DNA of 6,581 nt from Bacteroidales bacterium UBA1735 (GTDB taxonomy: Bacteria > Bacteroidota > Bacteroidia > Bacteroidales > Paludibacteraceae). Below the pieces are notes generated by a model that had not been told where the DNA came from, ran no database searches, and worked only from the letters and a program-made list of their open reading frames with translations. This document shows, piece by piece, positions 1 to 5,730 of this stretch. The stretch spans positions 1 through 6,581 of the forward strand of contig DCID01000022.1 in NCBI GenBank assembly GCA_002315745.1, read 5' to 3'. Made by a program: the position numbers and the translations under genes. How positions within the stretch are numbered: position 1 is the first letter of the stretch; each line of letters begins with the position of its first letter.

Positions 1-902
1 TAGTACAACAGCGTGGTATATTCGCCGAATATGCTCACAAGTACTTGGCTGCCGATGACATCATCGAAGCCGATAGCACATTCTATCGCCTCAGAAAAAT
101 CTCCTGCGGTACTCGTACCGTCGCCGATCAAAGTCGCGCGTACAAGGTTGTAGCCGAGAAAGGTATCCCTACCCAATTGCTTACACTAACGCCCAAAGGT
201 ATTCTGTATGGATATAACGTAGAATATGAGGCAGAAACAAAACCGAAAACGAATACCAATACCACAACCTCAACCTCAACCACAACCACAACGGATTTGG
301 GGGTAATGCCATTGTTGGAAGAGCAGATCGTAGGTAAGAGTGAAGCCGAGATGGCAGCGGGAGCGGCTAAGCAGATCTATCGTATTCGTGAGACTCGCAT
401 GTATATCCTCGGCGGTGAAGTCGATCATGCCCCTGCGGATGGTAATGCCATGAAGCGCGTGTTAGACGAACTGGATAAACAAGAGCGCCAACTCATTGAA
501 TTATTTATCGGCAAAGAGCAAGTGACCAAAAAACTCAAAACCCTCTATTACACTCCCGTTAAGACAGAGGAGGTAGCAGTTGCGCATTTCAGCATAGAGA
601 AAGGTTTAGGCAAGACAGGAGCCCCTATCCTACTGTCCATTGCGGCTAAACGCCAACTCAAGGCAGCCACTACGACGGTGGCAGGTAAGAACAGTCCTGT
701 GCCTTCGCAGATATACTACAATATCCCAGGTTCTGCAGAAGTGAACATCTCCTGTGACGGACAGGAATATGCATCTCGCAGTTTGGCTATTGCCCAATTT
801 GGTGTAGCCGTACCTTTGGCACGCGAACTGTTTACAGATAGCGAATTGCCCCATATCCACTTCGACCCCTTAACAGGTAATATCCAATCCATTACGAAAT
901 GA
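1..902 (+). CDS. DUF4831 family protein, 5'-truncated by the window edge
   Basis: The gene is open from the first complete codon (position 3) to TGA at 900-902, giving 299 residues with the N-terminus missing. A TTG at position 45 could pass for a start, but the residues before it (including RGIFAEYAHKYL) fit the family, so the true start and probable signal peptide lie upstream. The pattern of an AxYAxKYL segment, a Thr-rich variable linker, then an Ala/Glu-rich helix with an IYxIRExR motif and a later DxLDKQERQLIELF segment matches, by recall, the Bacteroidota DUF4831 family of about 350 residues. These are presumed exported or envelope proteins with no established biochemical role. Codons 252-293 form a hexamer repeat encoding a Thr/Asn/Ser tract. 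The stop overlaps the next gene's start by 4 bases (ATGA), suggesting translational coupling. Family assignment is fairly confident; function is unknown. Confidence 0.8.
   Translation, partial: VQQRGIFAEYAHKYLAADDIIEADSTFYRLRKISCGTRTVADQSRAYKVVAEKGIPTQLLTLTPKGILYGYNVEYEAETKPKTNTNTTTSTSTTTTTDLGVMPLLEEQIVGKSEAEMAAGAAKQIYRIRETRMYILGGEVDHAPADGNAMKRVLDELDKQERQLIELFIGKEQVTKKLKTLYYTPVKTEEVAVAHFSIEKGLGKTGAPILLSIAAKRQLKAATTTVAGKNSPVPSQIYYNIPGSAEVNISCDGQEYASRSLAIAQFGVAVPLARELFTDSELPHIHFDPLTGNIQSITK
252..293 (+). repeat. Seven-copy degenerate hexamer repeat coding a Thr-rich linker
   Basis: Seven consecutive 6-base units lie in frame: AATACC twice, ACAACC, TCAACC twice, ACAACC and ACAACG. They encode alternating Thr with Asn, Ser or Thr, roughly NTNTTTSTSTTTTT. 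The tract sits between the N-terminal part of the DUF4831 protein and the following helical region, at a point I recall as variable in the family. It is probably a flexible linker that grows and shrinks by whole codons. Confidence 0.8.
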
Positions 903-1792
903 AAAAGATCGTTTTTTTCCTATTGATGGTCACCACGACCCTGTCGGCGCAAGAAATTAACTGCACCGTGTCTATCAATTCTGACCAGATAGAAGGATCC
1001 AATAAGTCGGTGTATGAGACGATGAAAAACGCTATCACCGAATATATCAATGGCAATCGCTGGACAAACATGACAGTGGCAGAGAAAGAGCGCATCAACT
1101 GCTCCATGCTCATCATCATCAAGTCTGCAGATGGCAATAGTTATAAAGCGGAGATGCAGTTACAGTCCAATCGGCCTGTATATGGCACCAATTATACCAC
1201 ACCATTGCTCAACTTCAGTGACCAAAACTTCAATTTCACTTATCAGGAGTTTGAGAACATTGAGTACCAGCAGAATACCTTTACTACTAACCTAACGGCT
1301 ATGCTGGCGTACTACGTCTATCTAGTCTTGGGTTACGATGGAGATAGTTTTCAAAAACTGGGTGGTACACCCTATTTCCAAGCTTGCGAAGAAATTGTTT
1401 CCATGTGCCAGTCTGCATCTATGTCCAGCGACGAGAATGTAGGATGGAAAGCGTTTGAGAGTAATCGCAACCGCTATGCACTGATCAATAACCTGATGGA
1501 CGAGGCGTTCAAGAAATATCGAGAGTTCTATTATTCCTATCATCGTTTAGCATTAGATAACATGGCCATCAATGTGGCTAACGCGCGAACCATGATTGCT
1601 GAAGGATTACCGGTGCTCAAGGAAGCCAATCGCGCTCGACCATCGACGTACGTGGTAACCACGTTTCTCGATGCCAAAGCCGACGAACTAGTGAACATCT
1701 TCAGTAAGTCGTCCGAAAAAGAACGCAAGCAAGTCTATGATATACTGATTAGTATCGATGCTACACGCTCCGCGTGGGATAAGTTGCAGTAA
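899..1792 (+). CDS. DUF4835 family secreted protein (called PorD in some annotations)
   Basis: The product has 297 residues. The N-terminus is a clear Sec signal peptide: MKK, a hydrophobic stretch, and a likely cut after Ala17 so that the mature protein begins with Gln18, a common pattern in Bacteroidota. The mature N-terminus (QEINCTVSINSDQI) and the internal features TYQEFE, a hydrophobic AYYVYLVLG segment, GGTPYFQ, GWKAFESNRNR and a YHRLALD helix match the DUF4835 family along its full length. From memory, public annotation sometimes names this family PorD and links it to the type IX secretion system. Nothing in this window tests that, since no other secretion gene is present. The protein is expected in the periplasm or attached to the outer membrane's inner face. 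Its ATG overlaps the upstream stop by 4 bases, and recN starts one base after its own stop. The family and recN are, as I recall, frequent neighbours in Bacteroidota. Confidence 0.85.
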   Translation: MKKIVFFLLMVTTTLSAQEINCTVSINSDQIEGSNKSVYETMKNAITEYINGNRWTNMTVAEKERINCSMLIIIKSADGNSYKAEMQLQSNRPVYGTNYTTPLLNFSDQNFNFTYQEFENIEYQQNTFTTNLTAMLAYYVYLVLGYDGDSFQKLGGTPYFQACEEIVSMCQSASMSSDENVGWKAFESNRNRYALINNLMDEAFKKYREFYYSYHRLALDNMAINVANARTMIAEGLPVLKEANRARPSTYVVTTFLDAKADELVNIFSKSSEKERKQVYDILISIDATRSAWDKLQ

Positions 1793-1793
1793 C

Positions 1794-3371
1794 ATGTTAA
1801 AACGGCTTTACATACAGAATTATGCGCTCATTAAGCAACTGGATATAGATTTCTATAACGGTTTCAGTGTGCTGACGGGTGAAACGGGTGCTGGTAAGAG
1901 TATCATCTTAGGGGCACTTGCCCTCGTCATGGGCAGTCGTGCCGATACTAAGACCATTTCCGATGGTGAGGAACGATGCATCATTGAGGCGGAGTTTAGG
2001 GACGACAACGACAACGACAACTATATTATTAGGCGAGAACTGAACAGTAACGGACGAAGTCGGTCGTTTGTCAATGACGAGGTGGTGACGCAGGCGGAGT
2101 TAAAAGAGTTGGCAGCACAATTGATTGATATACACTCCCAACATGCTAACCTACTGATTGGCAATGACGATTTCCAATTGGGGATAGTCGATACCATCGC
2201 CCAAAACGACAACGAACGGCAACAATATGCGACTTGCTATCAAGCCTATCGCGAAGCGGAGAAAGCGCTGCGGGACTTGCAGGCATTGGCAGCGAAAACC
2301 AGCAAGGATCAGGATTATCTGTCCTTCCAATACCAGCAGTTAGAGGAGGCACAGTTAGAAGATCCCAATGAACTAACGAGTCTCGAAGAAGAGGAGTATC
2401 GCCTCAACCACGTGGAGGAAATGAAGCAGCAATTGACCATAGCCTTACAAGCCTTAGATGGCGACGAAGGAGGTGCTGCACAAGGTATTCACGAAGCGAA
2501 TAATCAGTTGCGTAACCTCGACATCGGCGAACGACTGCGGAGTGTGGAGATAGAGTTGAAAGATATCATTCACGAAGTGGAACGCCTATCCGACCAAACA
2601 GAGTTTGATCCCGAACGGTTACAGATAGTGCAAGAACGGTTGGATATCATCAATAGCCTCCTGCGCAAACATCAAGTGCAGACAATCAGCGAACTGATCA
2701 CCTTGCGTGACCAATGGGCAGAGCAACTGAACCGCATTGCTAACTTTGACGAAGATATAGCAGCATACGAGCAAGCCGTAGCAAAGGCTTTGGCGGCTTT
2801 ATCCGATGCAGCCAAGACGCTGCGCAAGAGTCGTGAAGGCGTGCGAACAACTATATGTGAACACCTCACGCACGACCTGCAGCAGTTAGGTATTGCGCAT
2901 GCCAAAGTAGATATAGAGATCAGCGACCTCGACGACTTTACAGAAAACGGACACGATAATGTGCAGTTCCTCTTTGCTGCCAACCTCAACCAGTCATTGC
3001 GGCGCGTCAGCGAAGTGGCATCAGGCGGTGAGATCTCGCGATTCATGCTATGTGTGAAAGCACTTATTGCTTCCACGAATGGCCTACCAACCATCATTTT
3101 CGACGAAATAGACACGGGGGTCAGCGGCGAAGTGGCCACACAGATGGGACAGATCATACGACAGATGGCAACTTCTCGACAGATCATTGCCATCACACAC
3201 CTACCCCAGATTGCTACGCAGGCGAAGACCCAATACCTCGTCTATAAACAAGACGAGCAAGATCGCACGCAGACCCATATCAGACAACTCAACGAACAAG
3301 AAAGACAAACCTATTTAGACCAATTCTATGCTTCCATTAGCCGAGCGATTGCGTCCCAAGACGCTCAATGA
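1794..3371 (+). CDS. recN: RecN, DNA double-strand break repair ATPase, with altered C-terminus
   Basis: RecN is a cytoplasmic SMC-like ATPase that acts early in repair of double-strand breaks with RecA. The product has 525 residues against about 550 usually. Visible motifs: the family start MLKRLYIQNYALI; Walker A GETGAGKS (29-36); the HSQH segment (114-117) typical of RecN; a long Glu/Gln-rich coiled coil through the middle (about 140-375); the ABC signature ASGGE (409-413); Walker B IIFDEID with Asp437 and Glu438; and the switch His469 in ITHLPQIA. The ATG at 1794 is preferred over the in-frame ATG at 1758, because the extra 12 residues match nothing in the family and would overlap the previous gene. 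Two oddities: a shortened segment near residues 68-78 holding an Asp/Asn repeat, and a C-terminus that leaves the family pattern after about residue 503. The last 14 residues are read out of frame from the rarA start. All ATPase motifs are intact, so the enzyme is probably functional. Confidence 0.95.
   Translation: MLKRLYIQNYALIKQLDIDFYNGFSVLTGETGAGKSIILGALALVMGSRADTKTISDGEERCIIEAEFRDDNDNDNYIIRRELNSNGRSRSFVNDEVVTQAELKELAAQLIDIHSQHANLLIGNDDFQLGIVDTIAQNDNERQQYATCYQAYREAEKALRDLQALAAKTSKDQDYLSFQYQQLEEAQLEDPNELTSLEEEEYRLNHVEEMKQQLTIALQALDGDEGGAAQGIHEANNQLRNLDIGERLRSVEIELKDIIHEVERLSDQTEFDPERLQIVQERLDIINSLLRKHQVQTISELITLRDQWAEQLNRIANFDEDIAAYEQAVAKALAALSDAAKTLRKSREGVRTTICEHLTHDLQQLGIAHAKVDIEISDLDDFTENGHDNVQFLFAANLNQSLRRVSEVASGGEISRFMLCVKALIASTNGLPTIIFDEIDTGVSGEVATQMGQIIRQMATSRQIIAITHLPQIATQAKTQYLVYKQDEQDRTQTHIRQLNEQERQTYLDQFYASISRAIASQDAQ
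2004..2021 (+). repeat. Three-copy GACAAC repeat in recN
   Basis: GACAAC is repeated exactly three times in frame and is preceded by one further GAC. It encodes DDNDNDN at RecN residues 70-76. It sits just before the YIIRREL strand, where Bacteroidota RecN proteins usually carry, by recall, about 20 more residues. Confidence 0.8.
3328..3371 (+). other. 44-base out-of-frame overlap of recN end and rarA start
   Basis: This segment is read in two frames. The rarA frame gives the strongly conserved MLPLAERLRPKTLN. The recN frame gives the tail residues that follow Tyr (ASISRAIASQDAQ) and then TGA at 3369-3371. The rarA reading is the conserved one; the recN reading resembles no RecN C-terminus I know. 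It is an overprinted tail rather than a sequencing frameshift, since neither other frame upstream of 3328 restores a family-like ending. Confidence 0.85.
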
Positions 3372-4596
3372 TTACATAGGGCAAGAACACCTTGTAGGCG
3401 AAGGCGCTATCCTTCGTCAAATGATTACCAGCGGTAACCTATCTTCCTTCATACTATGGGGACAGCCGGGTGTGGGCAAGACAACCCTTGCTCGTATTAT
3501 TGCACACGAACTCGAACGTCCGTTCTATACGCTATCGGCAGTAACCAGTGGCGTCAAAGAGGTACGCGAGGTGATTGATAAAGCGCGACTGGCCAATCAG
3601 GGGCTGTTTGCAAGTGGACAGAAGGGCTCCCCAATCCTCTTTATTGACGAGATACATCGTTTCTCTAAGTCCCAACAGGATAGTCTATTGGGAGCCGTAG
3701 AAGAAGGTGTGATCACCCTCATTGGTGCAACTACTGAGAATCCAAGTTTTGAAGTCATTAACCCACTACTGAGCCGGTGCCAGATATACGTGTTACACCC
3801 GTTGGAGAAGCATCATTTGGAGATCTTGTTAGAGCGGGCGCTGACCCAAGACGAACATATTTGTTCGCTACATATCGAAGTTAAAGAGACCGAAGCCCTC
3901 TTCCGATATAGTGGTGGCGATGCACGTAAACTGCTTAACATCATCGAACTGGTAACGAATTCAGGTGTCCATATAATCGACAACGAGACCGTCACTAAGC
4001 AATTACAACAGAACCCAGTGGCATACGATAAGGACGGCGAATTGCATTACGATATCATCTCAGCCTTCATTAAGTCCATACGCGGCAGCGATCCTGATGC
4101 CGCTATCTATTGGTTGGCACGCATGGTAGCAGCCGGTGAAGATCCCAAGTTTATTGCCCGAAGATTAGTGATTAGCGCGAGCGAAGATATAGGTCTGGCT
4201 AACCCCAATGCATTATTAGTGGCCAATGCTTGTTTTGATGCATTGACGAAGCTTGGATGGCCTGAAGGACGTATTCCGTTGGCGATGGCAACGATCTATT
4301 TGGCCACCTCACAGAAGAGCAACTCTGCCTATTTGGCGATTGATCAAGCACTAAAAACGGTAGAACAGACCGGAAACGAGCCTGTACCATTGCATCTACG
4401 TAATGCTCCAACTAAGTTAATGGATGAATTGGGATATGGCGCAGAGTATCAGTATGCCCACGATTTCCCGAACCACTTCGTAGAACAGCAATACCTACCC
4501 GACGAACTCAAAGATATGCGGTTCTGGACACCGCAAGGCAGTCCACAGGAGGTGAAAATGAAGGAGTGGATGGAGCATCTTTGGAAACGGGAGTGA
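3328..4596 (+). CDS. rarA: RarA (MgsA), replication-associated recombination AAA+ ATPase
   Basis: RarA is a clamp-loader-like AAA+ ATPase related to eukaryotic WRNIP1/Mgs1. It acts at stalled replication forks and at single-strand DNA ends, and forms tetramers. The product has 422 residues, normal for the group. Motifs in order: N-terminal PLAERLRPKTL and YIGQEHL; Walker A GQPGVGKT (45-52); Walker B ILFIDEIH with Asp107 and Glu108; sensor 1 GATTENP (133-139); arginine finger in LLSR (Arg150); sensor 2 GGDAR (196-200); then the C-terminal helical and tetramerisation region with SIRGSDPDAAIYWLARM and ASEDIGLANP. The ATG at 3328 is chosen because PLAERLRP lies within a few residues of the start in the family and the upstream frame soon meets a stop. 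The start lies 44 bases inside recN, so the two genes are probably co-transcribed and coupled, which fits their shared role in recombinational repair. Confidence 0.95.
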   Translation: MLPLAERLRPKTLNDYIGQEHLVGEGAILRQMITSGNLSSFILWGQPGVGKTTLARIIAHELERPFYTLSAVTSGVKEVREVIDKARLANQGLFASGQKGSPILFIDEIHRFSKSQQDSLLGAVEEGVITLIGATTENPSFEVINPLLSRCQIYVLHPLEKHHLEILLERALTQDEHICSLHIEVKETEALFRYSGGDARKLLNIIELVTNSGVHIIDNETVTKQLQQNPVAYDKDGELHYDIISAFIKSIRGSDPDAAIYWLARMVAAGEDPKFIARRLVISASEDIGLANPNALLVANACFDALTKLGWPEGRIPLAMATIYLATSQKSNSAYLAIDQALKTVEQTGNEPVPLHLRNAPTKLMDELGYGAEYQYAHDFPNHFVEQQYLPDELKDMRFWTPQGSPQEVKMKEWMEHLWKRE

Positions 4597-4645
4597 ACGA
4601 TTGACAATGGACGATTGACGATGGACAATGCACAATGCACAATGG
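4597..4645 (+). repeat. Seven-copy heptamer tandem array between rarA and hemW
   Basis: Directly after the rarA stop, seven contiguous 7-base units fill the gap: ACGATTG, ACAATGG, ACGATTG, ACGATGG, ACAATGC, ACAATGC and ACAATGG, consensus ACRATKG. The hemW ATG (4642-4644) lies inside the last unit. The array supplies five ATGs in three frames (4607, 4621, 4628, 4635, 4642). Similar ACAATGG/ACAATTG-type runs are, in my recollection, common in spaces between genes of Bacteroidales. There is no Shine-Dalgarno-like sequence within it. Confidence 0.9.
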
Positions 4646-5730
4646 CAGGGATATACGTACATATACCGTTTTGTAAGAGCCGTTGCAAGTACTGCGACTT
4701 CTATTCGACAACGATGTTGGAGAAAAGAAAGGAGTATGTAGAAGCCTTGCTATCTGAAATTAAAAATGAAAAATTAAGAATTCATCATATAGCGACGATA
4801 TACTTCGGTGGAGGAACACCGAGTCTATTGGAGGTAGAGGATCTCCTAAAGATTCTAGAGATTCTAGAGAGTCTAGAGCATCTAGAGAGTCTAGAGCATC
4901 TAGAAATAACCCTAGAAGCCAATCCCGGCGATTTGTCTTTGGAGAAGTTGCGGGCTTTGCGGGCAATAGGCATCAACCGACTGAGTATTGGGATACAGAG
5001 TTTAGAGGATCGATTACTAACACTCATTGGTCGGCGACATACAGCGGCACAAGCAGAGGAAGTGGTGCGTTGGGCGCAAGAAGCAGGGTTTGATAATATA
5101 TCGGTAGATCTAATGTACGGACTACCTACACAGACGATGGCAGATTGGCAACATAGTATTGCACAAGTTCTGAAAATGGGGGTACAACATATATCGTGCT
5201 ACTGCCTTAGTTACGAAGAAGGAACAGCCCTCACAATGATGCTCGAAGCAGGTCAGATAGACGAGATAGACGAGGATACGGAAAACGCCATGTATGATTA
5301 TTTGTGTGAACAGTTACAGGCGAATGGATTTATCCATTACGAAGTAAGTAACTTCGCATTGATAGGGCGAGAATCAAAACATAATTCGAGTTATTGGAAT
5401 AATACACCTTATTTAGGTATTGGCGCAGGCGCACATAGTTATGATGGGGCTATTCGATCCTGGAATCCGAACGATTTAGAAGCCTATATACAAGGCATCC
5501 AACAAGGGACTTTAGTACGCGAGCAGGAAGTTCTGACTGACGAACAAAAACACGAAGAAGCCATCATGCTCGGACTAAGAACGGCACACGGAATAAAGGC
5601 ATCATTGGTAGATGGTCGTAAAGCACAGCGGTGGATTGAACAGGGATTATTGCGTGCTAACAACGGACAACTGATTGCCACTCAAAAAGGAATACATATA
5701 TTAAACCGCATAATAACAGATTTACTATGA
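4642..5730 (+). CDS. hemW: HemW, radical-SAM heme chaperone
   Basis: HemW binds a [4Fe-4S] cluster, S-adenosylmethionine and heme, and delivers heme to target proteins. It resembles the coproporphyrinogen oxidase HemN but is not one. The product has 362 residues, close to the usual 370-380. Visible: the N-terminal MAGIYVHIPF; the cluster motif CxxxCxxC (Cys11, Cys15, Cys18) followed by DF, where HemN proteins have a fourth Cys; GGGTPS (56-61); ITLEANPGD (89-97); the HNxxYW motif (KHNSSYWNN) specific to HemW; GIGAGAHSY; and the C-terminal HemN-type domain with EEAIMLGLR. The ATG at 4642 is chosen because MAGIY is the family start; in-frame ATG 4621 or TTG 4615 would add only repeat-encoded residues. 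Residues 71-88 are an in-frame repeat (ILE, SLE and HLE triplets) in place of the usual helix before ITLEANP. The TGA overlaps the next start by 4 bases. Confidence 0.93.
   Translation: MAGIYVHIPFCKSRCKYCDFYSTTMLEKRKEYVEALLSEIKNEKLRIHHIATIYFGGGTPSLLEVEDLLKILEILESLEHLESLEHLEITLEANPGDLSLEKLRALRAIGINRLSIGIQSLEDRLLTLIGRRHTAAQAEEVVRWAQEAGFDNISVDLMYGLPTQTMADWQHSIAQVLKMGVQHISCYCLSYEEGTALTMMLEAGQIDEIDEDTENAMYDYLCEQLQANGFIHYEVSNFALIGRESKHNSSYWNNTPYLGIGAGAHSYDGAIRSWNPNDLEAYIQGIQQGTLVREQEVLTDEQKHEEAIMLGLRTAHGIKASLVDGRKAQRWIEQGLLRANNGQLIATQKGIHILNRIITDLL
4851..4904 (+). repeat. Six-copy 9-base repeat inside hemW, each unit holding TCTAGA
   Basis: The units are GATTCTAGA twice, GAGTCTAGA, GCATCTAGA, GAGTCTAGA and GCATCTAGA, contiguous and in frame. 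They encode ILE, ILE, SLE, HLE, SLE, HLE at HemW residues 71-88. The last four form an 18-base dimer repeated twice, differing only at the final base of the coding register, which suggests recent duplication. The codons just upstream (CTC CTA AAG, 4843-4851) may be a decayed extra copy. Every unit carries the self-complementary hexamer TCTAGA, spaced exactly 9 bases apart. Confidence 0.92.

Noticed and set aside
45..47. TTG start for the first gene
   Set aside because: The same frame is open to the window edge and the upstream residues fit the DUF4831 family, so the gene simply begins outside the window.
912..918. Run of seven T near the start of the DUF4835 gene
   Set aside because: It could be a slippage site for phase variation, but it is short and simply encodes the Phe-rich part of the signal peptide, with the frame intact.
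1650..1664. Inverted repeat ACGTGGT-A-ACCACGT
   Set aside because: It is a perfect 7-base palindrome arm pair, but it lies inside the DUF4835 coding sequence with a 1-base centre and no U-run, so it is neither a terminator nor an evident operator; chance is sufficient.
1758..1793. Longer recN start at ATG 1758
   Set aside because: The 12 added residues match no RecN N-terminus and overlap the end of the DUF4835 gene; MLKRLYIQNYALI at 1794 is the family start.
2672..3196. 174-codon open frame on the minus strand inside recN
   Set aside because: It is fully antisense to the conserved RecN ATPase region, rich in Ser, Arg and Cys as expected of a shadow frame, and has no recognisable domain.
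4449..4711. Two overlapping minus-strand frames across the rarA-hemW junction
   Set aside because: They are low-complexity (repeated HCPSSIVH-like segments) because they read the heptamer array backwards, and both conflict with conserved coding ends on the other strand.
4760..5027. Minus-strand frames with LDALDSL and SRCSRLSR repeats
   Set aside because: These are translations of the 9-base hemW repeat on the opposite strand; the + strand frame carries all HemW motifs.
5340..5356. Small hairpin CGAAGT-5 bases-ACTTCG
   Set aside because: It is a six-base stem within conserved hemW codons (YEVSNFA); there is no sign of a regulatory role.
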